A model generated the notes under the pieces. The model did no database searches and was not told the DNA's origin. It worked only from the letters and a program-made list of their open reading frames with translations. DNA of 21,820 nt from Lachnospiraceae bacterium UBA7199 (lineage in GTDB: Bacteria > Bacillota > Clostridia > Lachnospirales > Lachnospiraceae). The position numbers and the translations under genes were made by a program. Every line of letters begins with the position of its first letter. Position 1 is the first letter of the stretch. Positions 8,714 through 15,655 of this stretch are shown piece by piece. Location: assembly GCA_002490775.1 (NCBI GenBank), contig DKUR01000028.1:1-21820 (forward strand). The letters run 5' to 3'.

Positions 8714-8757
8714 GCCCTTGCTCCATATCCCTTTCACAAAAATATCAGCCTCATTTG

Positions 8758-9747
8758 TCAACATATAATATCCATGTATTTCATTCTCTCAAGGGTATAA
8801 GGCGTAAGGATATTTTGCCCCTTTCCGCCTCCCATAAGTCTTTGCAGCTCCTCCACTGCCTTTGCTGAAATTTCAGCAAAAGACTGCCTTACTGTATTCA
8901 TCTGTTTTCCTACATACCCCATTAAAATAATACCGTCAAATCCACACACCGGCCTGAAAATATCCATTTCCGTCAGTGCTTTCATTGCTCCAATTGCCAT
9001 TAAATCTGATGCGCACACGACAATGTCCTTATTTTTTCCATATTTCATGGTGATATTACGTGCCTGAAGTTCTGAAAATTCTCCATTTCTGACCAATATA
9101 GTCAATCCCATTTCCCGCACCAGATCATTAATTCCCAAAAGGCGCTGTTCCGTAACATAACCATTCTTTTTGCCAGTGATGTAAAGCACCCGCTGGCAGT
9201 TATTATCAATGATCGTCCTTCGTGCCACATCATACTGGGCCCTGCGGTGATCGATTCCAATAGAGGAAGTGCTCCCATTGACAATAGGCGCATCCACCAG
9301 TACACATTTAAACTGCTCCTCCTCAATCAGTTTCTGCAGAATCTTATTTTCCTTCGACAAACCATAAACAATAATTCCAGTAATGCTCTGGGAACGCAGA
9401 TACCTGGTAATTTCCTCCGCTGTTTTATTTTGAAACATGGAAAAAAATAATGTGATCACATCAATATTTAATTCCATAGCCTTATTGATAGCCCCCTGGA
9501 TATACTGCATATTGATTTCATCAATTGCCTGGGTTTTCATATTCAAATTCACAAGAAGGGCTACTCTTCCCGATTGTTTGGAAGAAAGCGCCGCCGCAAC
9601 AGAATTGGGAACAAAGTTTAATTCCTCCACAGCCCTGTTTACTTTGATTCTTGTTTTTTCGCTGACATTAGGATAATGATTCAGCACCTTTGAAACAGTA
9701 GAGATTGCTACCCCCGCATGTTTCGCCACATCTTTTATTGATACCAT
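8758..9747 (-). CDS. LacI-family transcriptional regulator
   Basis: 329 residues, standard LacI/GalR length. The N-terminal helix-turn-helix (about 3-25, IKDVAKHAGVAISTVSKVLN) is followed by the hinge helix near residue 50 (PNSVAAALS), which inserts in the minor groove of CG-centred operators. The rest is a periplasmic-binding-protein-like effector domain (start RVALLVNLNM; ligand pocket cannot be assigned). The ATG at 9747 has GGAGG 6 bp upstream; the frame runs open 24 codons further, but that stretch covers the operator and promoter and is not coding. The gene stands alone with no sugar genes next to it, so the effector and remote targets are unknown. The palindrome at 9765-9782 indicates autorepression. 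I see no strong terminator after it. Confidence 0.93.
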   Translation of the reverse strand: MVSIKDVAKHAGVAISTVSKVLNHYPNVSEKTRIKVNRAVEELNFVPNSVAAALSSKQSGRVALLVNLNMKTQAIDEINMQYIQGAINKAMELNIDVITLFFSMFQNKTAEEITRYLRSQSITGIIVYGLSKENKILQKLIEEEQFKCVLVDAPIVNGSTSSIGIDHRRAQYDVARRTIIDNNCQRVLYITGKKNGYVTEQRLLGINDLVREMGLTILVRNGEFSELQARNITMKYGKNKDIVVCASDLMAIGAMKALTEMDIFRPVCGFDGIILMGYVGKQMNTVRQSFAEISAKAVEELQRLMGGGKGQNILTPYTLERMKYMDIIC

Positions 9748-9764
9748 TTTGTGCCTCCGACAAC

Positions 9765-9782
9765 TTGGAAAACGATTTCCAA
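9765..9782. promoter_or_regulatory. Predicted LacI-family operator (autoregulatory)
   Basis: TTGGAAAACGATTTCCAA has 7 bp perfect arms (TTGGAAA/TTTCCAA) around a central CG, the layout LacI-family proteins recognise. It starts 4 bp after the predicted -10 of the repressor gene, so a bound repressor would cover the transcription start. Confidence 0.8.
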
Positions 9783-9786
9783 CATC

Positions 9787-9815
9787 ATCATAACGAATGG
9801 ATAGCAAAAATGCAA
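9787..9815 (-). promoter_or_regulatory. Promoter of the LacI-family gene
   Basis: Read leftwards, TTGCAT (9815-9810), a 17 bp spacer and TATGAT (9792-9787). The -35 is weak and the -10 is 5 of 6. Its position directly before the operator and 40 bp before the ATG supports it. Confidence 0.6.
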
Positions 9816-9835
9816 GCATTTTCTTACAAAATTCA

Positions 9836-9912
9836 AAACAACGGATGCCAAGCTTTGCCAGCCATCCTTATGTCAAACAACGGATGCCAAGCTTTGCCAG
9901 CCATCCTTATGT
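9836..9912. repeat. Two tandem 38 bp direct repeats in the region upstream of lacI
   Basis: Copy 1 is 9836-9873 and copy 2 is 9875-9912: identical over 38 bp with period 39. Each copy contains a partly symmetric core that begins GGATG and ends CATCC, with AAGCTT near the middle, so a transcript could form a small hairpin. They lie between the cheY terminator and the repressor promoter and encode no credible protein. A 12 bp part (AACGGATGCCAT-like) recurs near 4446-4456. Function unknown. Confidence 0.9.
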
Positions 9913-9913
9913 T

Positions 9914-9944
9914 AAAAAGAAAACGCTTCTATTACGAAGCGTTT
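9914..9944 (-). terminator. Rho-independent terminator after cheY
   Basis: A perfect 9 bp stem (9921-9929 with 9936-9944) with a 6-nt loop is followed leftwards by a T-rich run (TTCTTTTT). It lies about 20 bp after the cheY stop. Confidence 0.85.
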
Positions 9945-9964
9945 CCCTAATCTGCTCTGTCTTT

Positions 9965-10327
9965 CTACATGTGCAGCACTTTATCTATGATTTGCATTAC
10001 TTCTTCATTTTCATAAGGTTTTGAAATAAACTCGGCAGCACCGTATCTGATGGCCTGAATCATTTTTTCTTTTTGCCCTGCCGCTGTGATCATAATGACT
10101 TTTGCATCCGGATTTGCCTTTTTAATCAACTGAAGAGCCTCAATACCATCTAGCTTCGGCATTGTAATATCCATTGTCACCAGTTCAGGTTTCAGTCCCT
10201 TATACTTTATATATCCGTCCTCACCATCTGTACCTTCACCTACAATGGTATGCCCGGCTTCTTCCAGTATTTCTCTTAAAATTCTGCGAGATGTTCTTGA
10301 GTCGTCCACAATCAAAACATTTGCCAT
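9965..10327 (-). CDS. cheY: CheY-like single-domain response regulator
   Basis: 120 residues, a stand-alone receiver. The acidic pair lies in IVDDSR, the phospho-acceptor Asp in TMDITMPKLDG (about residue 53), the Thr in MITAAGQ and the conserved Lys in SKPYENEE. The similarity to Firmicutes CheY proteins is strong; CheY-P binds the flagellar switch and sets rotation direction. The ribosome site AGGAG is 12 bp before the ATG. It is the second gene of a two-gene unit with a CheX-like protein (43 bp gap) and is followed by a terminator. Because the genome may hold other cheY-like genes, the motor-binding role is likely but not proven. Confidence 0.88.
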   Translation of the reverse strand: MANVLIVDDSRTSRRILREILEEAGHTIVGEGTDGEDGYIKYKGLKPELVTMDITMPKLDGIEALQLIKKANPDAKVIMITAAGQKEKMIQAIRYGAAEFISKPYENEEVMQIIDKVLHM

Positions 10328-10370
10328 ATTTATAACCTTGCTCCTTTCAAAAATTGAAAACTATCAATTT

Positions 10371-11270
10371 TCAATCTGTCTCTTGCTTCATTTCTATGCT
10401 ATTGCCCAGCGCAATCACATAATTCACCATCTGCCCCTGAATATGAATAGGCAAAATCAGCATTTCTTCTCCCTCAAGTGCACTCACATGGGTGCTGAAC
10501 TCTGGAGGATAAAGGTCCAATGATACTCCCGTCTGGCTGACTTCACTGGCGTAAAGTCCATTGATACAGTTGAGCAGCTCTCCCACTGCATCCAGTGCAT
10601 CCTCATCTACTTCCAAAAAAGCTTCCTGGCCAAATATTGAAGCTACTGGCCAAAGTGCCTGCCCTTTTCCCGCCATGCAGCAGGTAATGTTTGGATTGCC
10701 TTTCATAAACTGAACTGCTGCATTATCTGCTTCACATCTTGAAGCTATGTATGCTTTTTCAGGATAAACTTCTGCATCCACACACCGCATAAGTGTGCGC
10801 AGGGCAGTTCCTGCAACTTCTAAATATTCACCGCCGTCAATAGGCAGATAAAGAGGCAGTATTCTGTCAATATCATCGCTCTTAATGTCTTCAATATTTG
10901 AAGATGTAAACTGATTATCATGTTGAAAATCCACCATATACTGCTCTAACTGCTCCACTGTCATTAGCTGTTGATTTTCCAGTGCCTGTGCAAATGCAAG
11001 ATACGCATTCCCCTGCTTTTTAAGAAGTGCTTCCACCTGGCCTTTCGTCAAATATTTCTTTTCTACCGCAATATCCCCAAAACGTTTATCCACCGCAAAC
11101 TGAAACCTGTTTATTTTATCAGCTTCTTCCTGTGTCATTAACCCCTCTGAAACTGCAATAAGTCCCAGTTTCACACGAACTTTTCTCTGCTCTGCCAAAA
11201 GATCCTTAAATTGTTCGATAGAAATAACGCCCTTACTTACTAGGTAATTTCCCACAATACTAGAAACCAT
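10371..11270 (-). CDS. CheX-like protein with four N-terminal MshEN-like repeats
   Basis: 299 residues, about twice the length of a plain CheX. The N-terminal ~118 residues hold four tandem repeats with exact 29-residue period: Gly7, Gly36, Gly65 and Ala94 occupy equal positions, and in the first three a Gln follows 21 residues later (Gln28, Gln57, Gln86). The pattern (x-G-x-x-x-V-x-x-G/K-x-L...Q) resembles the MshEN c-di-GMP-binding motif. The C-terminal half looks like CheX/CheC: the signature E-x-x-N (Glu231, Asn234) in GELLNCINGLYA is where these phosphatases act on CheY-P, and the segment LILPIHIQGQMVNYVIAL fits the last strands. cheY is the next gene. A role as CheY-P phosphatase tuned by c-di-GMP is inference. 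Confidence 0.8.
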   Translation of the reverse strand: MVSSIVGNYLVSKGVISIEQFKDLLAEQRKVRVKLGLIAVSEGLMTQEEADKINRFQFAVDKRFGDIAVEKKYLTKGQVEALLKKQGNAYLAFAQALENQQLMTVEQLEQYMVDFQHDNQFTSSNIEDIKSDDIDRILPLYLPIDGGEYLEVAGTALRTLMRCVDAEVYPEKAYIASRCEADNAAVQFMKGNPNITCCMAGKGQALWPVASIFGQEAFLEVDEDALDAVGELLNCINGLYASEVSQTGVSLDLYPPEFSTHVSALEGEEMLILPIHIQGQMVNYVIALGNSIEMKQETD

Positions 11271-11323
11271 ACTGTACCCTCCTCAATAAGAAACGAATGC
11301 CAGACTACATATGCTGTATAAAA

Positions 11324-11332
11324 ATTATAGCA
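11324..11332 (-). promoter_or_regulatory. Possible extended -10 promoter of the cheX-like/cheY unit
   Basis: Read leftwards, TGC followed by TATAAT (11332-11324) is an extended -10. No good -35 is present 17-18 bp upstream. It lies 54 bp before the start codon, downstream of the phosphofructokinase terminator. Confidence 0.5.
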
Positions 11333-11388
11333 GTGTCCGGCTTTATTACATAATATAAGAATAATATATTTATCATTTTTAGTCAATG

Positions 11389-11432
11389 AAAAAATATCCC
11401 CGAAGGATGTCTTTTCGACATCTGACGGGGAT
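11389..11432 (-). terminator. Rho-independent terminator after the phosphofructokinase gene
   Basis: The outer stem ATCCCCG/CGGGGAT (11396-11402 with 11426-11432) and inner stem GATGTC/GACATC (11406-11411 with 11417-11422) form one hairpin. Leftwards it is followed by ATATTTTTT. It lies 45 bp after the phosphofructokinase stop. Confidence 0.88.
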
Positions 11433-11477
11433 TCCTTTTCATTAACAGGGCACCTGAAAATGCCTTCTATTTTATAT

Positions 11478-12707
11478 TTATTTTCTTACAAGATGGCGGG
11501 GTACTCCATTTACAAATATGGGCAGCAGTTCACCCATGATAAGCGGTCTTGCATATTTTATATAACCATCATTTAAATTGCATCCGTCTTCCGTAATCCA
11601 TTCTGCCGGAACCGGTCTTTCCACGTTTGCAATTGCATGGATATCATATGCACTGGTTCCACACTGATAAGGATCATCACCATTTCTGTCCAGTGTAACC
11701 ATCATACCGGTCTTGCCTTCCTCGGCTGCCATTACCGCATCATGTCCTGCCTGGAATGCCTCGTTAATGTCTGTCAGGGAAGCAAGATGGGTTGCTGCAC
11801 GCTGAAGTGTTGAAAATTCAACTGCTCTGGTCTTAAGTCCTGTCTCTGCTGCGATCTGCTGTGCAAGATAAGCTGCCGTACCAGACATTTGCTTATGTCC
11901 AAATGCATCCACTGCAACATTTTCATTTGCAAGTTCACATACGTAGCGTCCGTCAGCAATATGAATTCCTTCTGAAACAGCAATCACTACAGAAGACTTA
12001 GTTGCTGCCAGTTCTTTTACTTTCGCCATAAACGCATCCATATCAAATACCTTTTCAGGCAGATAAATCGCATCACATCCACTGCAGTCATCCCCCTTTG
12101 CAAGGGCTGCTGCTGCTGTAAGCCATCCTGCATTACGTCCCATAATCTCTACGATACAGATAGTAGGCTTCTTAGCGCCAAAGGATTCATTATCACGAAT
12201 GATCTCCTTTAAACTGGTTGCAATATATTTTGCGGCACTGCCATAACCCGGACAATGGTCTGTTACAGGAAGATCATTGTCAATGGTCTTGGGCACACCC
12301 ATAAATCTCTGGGATTTGCCATGTGCTGCGGCATAATCAGACAGCATTTTTACTGTATCCATAGAGTCATTTCCGCCAGCATAGAACAGACACTCAATAT
12401 CATGTTTTTCCATGATCTCAAATACCTTCTCATATACCTCTTCATGTCCTTCAATCTTGGGCATTTTGAATCGGCATGAGCCTAAAAATGCAGAAGGAGT
12501 TCTCTTTAATAATTCAATTCCGGTAGGGTCCTCCAGATAATCTTCCAGCTCTATCATCTTGTCCTCCAAAAAGCCTTCAATACCATGAACCATACCATAT
12601 ACTTTCTTAACACCGATCTGTTTTGCCGCTGCATATACGCCTGCAACAGATGAGTTGATTACGGCTGTAGGTCCGCCGGACTGTCCAACTACAATATTTC
12701 CTTTCAT
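11478..12707 (-). CDS. pfp: Pyrophosphate-type phosphofructokinase
   Basis: 409 residues from the ATG at 12707, chosen for its AGGAGAGG site; the open frame upstream covers the promoter. The enzyme phosphorylates fructose 6-phosphate to fructose 1,6-bisphosphate in the cytoplasm. PPi rather than ATP use is indicated by two positions: the GGDGS loop of ATP enzymes reads GGNDS, with Asp where ATP enzymes have Gly, and Lys precedes the catalytic TIDND (PKTIDND). Other motifs are GQSGGPTAVIN at the N-terminus, EIMGRNAGW, and the substrate-binding SEGIHIADG region. The Asn in GGNDS replaces the metal-binding Asp of ATP enzymes and seems to be a subgroup feature. PPi enzymes work reversibly and save ATP in anaerobes. 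Transcribed alone with its own promoter and terminator. Confidence 0.92.
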   Translation of the reverse strand: MKGNIVVGQSGGPTAVINSSVAGVYAAAKQIGVKKVYGMVHGIEGFLEDKMIELEDYLEDPTGIELLKRTPSAFLGSCRFKMPKIEGHEEVYEKVFEIMEKHDIECLFYAGGNDSMDTVKMLSDYAAAHGKSQRFMGVPKTIDNDLPVTDHCPGYGSAAKYIATSLKEIIRDNESFGAKKPTICIVEIMGRNAGWLTAAAALAKGDDCSGCDAIYLPEKVFDMDAFMAKVKELAATKSSVVIAVSEGIHIADGRYVCELANENVAVDAFGHKQMSGTAAYLAQQIAAETGLKTRAVEFSTLQRAATHLASLTDINEAFQAGHDAVMAAEEGKTGMMVTLDRNGDDPYQCGTSAYDIHAIANVERPVPAEWITEDGCNLNDGYIKYARPLIMGELLPIFVNGVPRHLVRK

Positions 12708-12756
12708 TTCAACCTCTCCTTTATCTTTATTTTTCCTTTTCATTTCATCATTTAGA

Positions 12757-12785
12757 AGTATAGCAGATTCCATTTTTTCTGACAA
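12757..12785 (-). promoter_or_regulatory. Promoter of the phosphofructokinase gene
   Basis: Read leftwards, TTGTCA (12785-12780), a 17 bp spacer and TATACT (12762-12757); both hexamers match 5 of 6. It lies 50 bp before the start codon, just after the end of the cation exchanger gene. Confidence 0.82.
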
Positions 12786-12800
12786 GTATCATTCCCATAT

Positions 12801-13745
12801 TTAGGCAAAGGACAGTATGCAGTAAACTGCATATATGGCAAGAAGCGCGATTCCCTGCAGCCTGGAAGATTTCTTCCTTACCAAAATAGGTACAATCAGC
12901 ACTGCCATCACCAGACAGGACAGCGGCATATCCACTTTAACCGCAGAGGACTCTAAGGGAATCCCGGCAACAGCGGAAGGAATTCCAATTACCAAAAGCA
13001 TATTCAAAAGGTTGGCACCAATCACATTTCCAAGTCCTACATTCCCATATCCTTTGATCAGGGACATAACAGAAGTCATAAGCTCCGGCAGCGAGGTGCC
13101 AAGTGCAATAAAGGTAACTGCAATTACACGTTCCGGCACTCCAATTGCCTCTGCAATCAAAATTCCGTTATTCACTAAAAGCTTTGCACCTACAAATAAA
13201 AAGACTGCACAGACCACCAGGATAACCAACTGAACCGGAATGGAAATTTTCTCTTCCTCTTCCTTTTCCTCCTTCTCATCACTGCCGCCCTCCATCGGTG
13301 CACGCATTACCGTTATGCAGGCATAAACCACAAATAAAACTAAAAGGATCACTCCCACCGGACGGCCAAACGCCCCTGTCACAAAGCCGCAGATGTTCAA
13401 TCCAATCAGCACCAGAAAGAAAAAGGCGCTGCGCCACCACATGGAAGCCCTCTCCACCTGCCCGGATGGACGTATTGTCTGTGTAAGTCCTGCGATCAAT
13501 GCAGTATTACAGATAATAGAACCAAAGGCATTTCCGGCGGCAATTGCTGCCGAACCATCAAAGGCTGCTGTGGTGGAAACTAAAATTTCCGGCAGGGTAG
13601 TTCCAAGGCTTACAATCGTTGCTCCCACAACAATTTGTGGAATGCCAAGCTTTTTTGCAATGGCCACTGCTGCATCCACCAGTCTGTCCCCGCCCAGACA
13701 AATCAATATTAATCCTGTTACGAATAAAATTACCGCTTTTATCAT
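12801..13745 (-). CDS. CaCA-family cation exchanger under a Mn2+ riboswitch
   Basis: 314 residues from the ATG at 13745, which has GAAAGG upstream; the frame is open further but that stretch is the riboswitch terminator. The protein is an integral membrane antiporter of about ten helices in two inverted halves. Each half carries the alpha-repeat motif: GATIVSLGTTLPEILVS with GNAFGSIICN in the first, and AVTFIALGTSLPELMTS with GNVIGANLLN in the second. A charged loop (GGSDEKEEKEEEEK, about residues 150-165) separates them. Homologues such as YrbG exchange Ca2+ for Na+/K+ or H+. The yybP-ykoY element in its leader suggests that the physiological substrate includes Mn2+, that is, export when Mn2+ is high (inference). 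Single-gene transcription unit. Confidence 0.9.
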   Translation of the reverse strand: MIKAVILFVTGLILICLGGDRLVDAAVAIAKKLGIPQIVVGATIVSLGTTLPEILVSTTAAFDGSAAIAAGNAFGSIICNTALIAGLTQTIRPSGQVERASMWWRSAFFFLVLIGLNICGFVTGAFGRPVGVILLVLFVVYACITVMRAPMEGGSDEKEEKEEEEKISIPVQLVILVVCAVFLFVGAKLLVNNGILIAEAIGVPERVIAVTFIALGTSLPELMTSVMSLIKGYGNVGLGNVIGANLLNMLLVIGIPSAVAGIPLESSAVKVDMPLSCLVMAVLIVPILVRKKSSRLQGIALLAIYAVYCILSFA

Positions 13746-13798
13746 TTTTCTTTTCCTTTCTCTTAAAAAGTATTCCACATGCGCCAGCATTCCTATAC

Positions 13799-13839
13799 AA
13801 AAAAGACTTCTGACGCACAGCTTATGTGTGTCAAAAGTC
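13799..13839 (-). terminator. Riboswitch expression-platform terminator
   Basis: Read leftwards, AGACTTTTGAC plus CACA (13839-13825) pairs with TGTG plus GTCAGAAGTCT (13819-13804) around a short loop, with a few mismatches, then six T residues (13804-13799). The 5' arm contains the whole 3' strand of the aptamer's P1 helix, so aptamer folding and termination are mutually exclusive: ligand binding should switch the gene on. Confidence 0.85.
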
Positions 13840-13924
13840 TCGTACTTCCTCAACTATGGAAGTGTTCAGCCACGGCAGACGCCGGAGATTGTTGACTGAA
13901 CCCTTTTTACTACTCCCTTTTAAC
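13830..13924 (-). ncRNA. yybP-ykoY (manganese) riboswitch aptamer
   Basis: Read leftwards, the leader holds the family hallmarks: GGGAGTAG near the 5' end, a P1 helix between GTTAAAAG (13924-13917) and CTTTTGAC (13837-13830), a 6 bp helix GTTCAG/CTGAAC enclosing TCAACA and a CCGGC/GCCG helix, a local hairpin ACTTCC/GGAAGT, and the conserved ACGAGACTTTT before the end of P1. The family senses Mn2+ and usually controls Mn2+ exporters. It sits between a strong promoter and the exchanger gene. Identified by eye; a covariance-model score was not computed. Confidence 0.87.
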
Positions 13925-13933
13925 TTGAAGAAA

Positions 13934-13962
13934 ATTTTACCAGAAAACCACATTTATGTCAA
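13934..13962 (-). promoter_or_regulatory. Promoter of the riboswitch-cation exchanger unit
   Basis: Read leftwards, a perfect TTGACA (13962-13957), a 17 bp spacer and TAAAAT (13939-13934). The -35 overlaps the stop codon of the MATE gene, so the two genes are packed head to tail but can be transcribed separately. Confidence 0.87.
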
Positions 13963-15341
13963 ACAATTTTCTGTAAAGCCTCCTTGGATAATATTTTCTT
14001 AATGTGAGTAAGAAACAGGATTGACGCTGTTACTGCCGACACAACATCCGAAACAGGCTCCGCGTAATAAATTCCCATAACGCCAAATCTAAGTGGCAGA
14101 ATCAATGCAAGGGGAATCAGCAGAATTACTTTCCTGAACACCGCAATAAACAAGGATATCTTTGCCTGTCCCAGAGCAAGAAAGGTGGGCTGTATCCCCT
14201 GCTGGAGTCCGAACACCAGCATACCGCACATAAAGACCGGCATCATCTCTTCCACCAGCCCAATCAGCCGCGCATCATTGGTAAACATCCCTGCAAAAAA
14301 CGCCGGATACAAAATGATAAGCAGTGTCGCCCCGGCCGCAAACAAAAAACAGATACTTATCATCACCCGATAAAGCTTTTTTACCCGATCAAAATTACCT
14401 GCGCCAAAATTGTAGCTGATAATCGGCTGCACGCCCTGAGTAAATCCGCCTAAAGGGGCTGCATACATCTGCATCACGCTCTGCATGATGGTAAGCGAAC
14501 CAACATACAAATCTCCGCCATACCTTTGTAGGCCGCTGTTTAATACAATACTAATAAGGCTTTCCGTCGCCCGCATAATAAAAGGGGAAACCCCCAGCGC
14601 CATCACACTTCCAATCACAGAAAAATCCGGCTTCATTGCCTTCCACTTAATGGTCAGCGAAGACTTTTCACTAATTAGAAAGCCTACTGTCCAAAGTGCG
14701 CTTAAAGCCTGAGAGATCACAGTTGCCCTTGCCGCTCCTTTTACCCCCATATGGAAAACAAAAATAAAAATGGGATCTAAAATAATATTGGCAGCCGCTC
14801 CTATAAGCACTGCAATCATGGCAGTTCTGGAGCGTCCCTGGGAAATAATAAAGGCATTCAGCCCCAGTGCAAGTTCGACAAAAATCGTTCCCATCAGATA
14901 AATCGTCATGTAATCTACTGCATAGCCGATGGTTGCGTCACTGGCCCCAAACACGTACAAGAGAGGTCTTTGAAACAGATAAAAGAAAACCATTAATGCT
15001 GCTGTAAAAATAAGCAGCATAGTTACACCATTGCCTAATATTTTCTCAGCTCTCTTTCTGTCGCCTTTTCCAAGCCAGATTGCCGCTAACGGAGCTCCTC
15101 CAGCGCCCACAAAGGCAGAAAAAGCTGAAACCAGCGTAACAATAGGAAAAGTAACGCCTACCCCGGTCAGTGCCTCCATTCCCACACCTTCAATATGTCC
15201 TATATAAATTCTGTCTACAATGCTGTATAAAATATTGATAATCTGTGCAACAATGGAAGGAACCGCCATACTAAACATCAGCTTTCCTATTTTTTCCGTT
15301 GCCATTTTCTGTTCTTTATCCTGCTCCTGCACCTGTTCCAC
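13959..15341 (-). CDS. MATE-family efflux transporter
   Basis: 460 residues with about twelve hydrophobic helices in two related halves, as in MATE proteins, which export cationic compounds or drugs by Na+ or H+ antiport. Family features include the N-terminal KLMFSMAVPSIVAQIINILYS segment with VDRIYIGH, GVGVTFPI, and the second-half equivalent with GVQPIISYNFGAGN. It is of the DinF/NorM-like type common in Clostridia; the substrate cannot be inferred. The start is unsure: a GTG at 15341 has GGGA directly in front, while a second GTG three codons later has GGAG at an 8 bp distance. No promoter was identified for it; the tRNA-Leu terminator ends about 80 bp upstream. Confidence 0.9.
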   Translation of the reverse strand: MEQVQEQDKEQKMATEKIGKLMFSMAVPSIVAQIINILYSIVDRIYIGHIEGVGMEALTGVGVTFPIVTLVSAFSAFVGAGGAPLAAIWLGKGDRKRAEKILGNGVTMLLIFTAALMVFFYLFQRPLLYVFGASDATIGYAVDYMTIYLMGTIFVELALGLNAFIISQGRSRTAMIAVLIGAAANIILDPIFIFVFHMGVKGAARATVISQALSALWTVGFLISEKSSLTIKWKAMKPDFSVIGSVMALGVSPFIMRATESLISIVLNSGLQRYGGDLYVGSLTIMQSVMQMYAAPLGGFTQGVQPIISYNFGAGNFDRVKKLYRVMISICFLFAAGATLLIILYPAFFAGMFTNDARLIGLVEEMMPVFMCGMLVFGLQQGIQPTFLALGQAKISLFIAVFRKVILLIPLALILPLRFGVMGIYYAEPVSDVVSAVTASILFLTHIKKILSKEALQKIV

Positions 15342-15418
15342 TCCCTTTCAACCATGCTTCCTGCATATTCAGCACGGACTATAGCAAACTGGCATACTCT
15401 GTAAACCAGCCTTCTGAC

Positions 15419-15450
15419 AAAAAAGCAGCAGTACCTATCAAGATGCTGCT
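15419..15450 (-). terminator. Terminator of the tRNA-Leu gene
   Basis: A 7 bp stem AGCAGCA/TGCTGCT (15424-15430 with 15444-15450) is followed leftwards by five or more T residues. It lies about 40 bp after the tRNA 3' end. Confidence 0.8.
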
Positions 15451-15489
15451 GCCCTTTCGGCAGATAAACTTATCAATTATAATATCTTA

Positions 15490-15571
15490 TGCGGTTAGTG
15501 GGACTTGAACCCACACGCCTCTCAGCACAAGAACCTAAATCTTGCATGTCTGCCAATTCCATCATAACCGC
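15490..15571 (-). tRNA. tRNA-Leu (anticodon UAG)
   Basis: 82 nt read leftwards, 7 bp acceptor stem GCGGTTA/TAACCGC, discriminator A, anticodon stem CAAGA/TCTTG with loop TTTAGGT (anticodon TAG at 15537-15535), a long class II variable arm, and T arm GTGGG-TTCAAGT-CCCAC. CCA is not encoded; TAA follows the discriminator. Confidence 0.96.
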
Positions 15572-15586
15572 CTTTGCTGCCTACTC

Positions 15587-15615
15587 ATAGTATCATCAAA
15601 AGCGTTTCCTGTCAA
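15587..15615 (-). promoter_or_regulatory. Promoter of tRNA-Leu
   Basis: Read leftwards, perfect TTGACA (15615-15610), 17 bp spacer, TACTAT (15592-15587), 16 bp before the tRNA 5' end. It suggests the tRNA is expressed independently of the bactofilin gene upstream. Confidence 0.85.
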
Positions 15616-15655
15616 TTGGCATTCAATATCTTACATTTTTATTCAGCCTTTTCTC

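Noticed and set aside
8648..8757. Terminator after the LacI-family gene
   Set aside because: Only a tiny GCAAG/CTTGT hairpin without a T run is visible, and it overlaps the -35 of the next promoter.
9765..9782. CcpA cre site
   Set aside because: The arm length and spacing (TTGGAAA around ACGA) do not fit the cre consensus; a LacI-family autoregulatory operator explains it better.
9748..9819. Upstream extension of the LacI-family protein by 24 residues
   Set aside because: It would run through the promoter and operator, and the ribosome site is directly before the internal ATG that starts the helix-turn-helix.
9836..9912. CRISPR array
   Set aside because: Only two copies of the repeat exist and they are separated by a single base, so there is no spacer; no cas genes are nearby.
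11271..11390. Sigma-D (flagellar) promoter before the CheX-like gene
   Set aside because: A TAAA followed by GCCGGA is present, but the spacing required between the -35 TAAA and the GCCGATAA-type -10 is not met.
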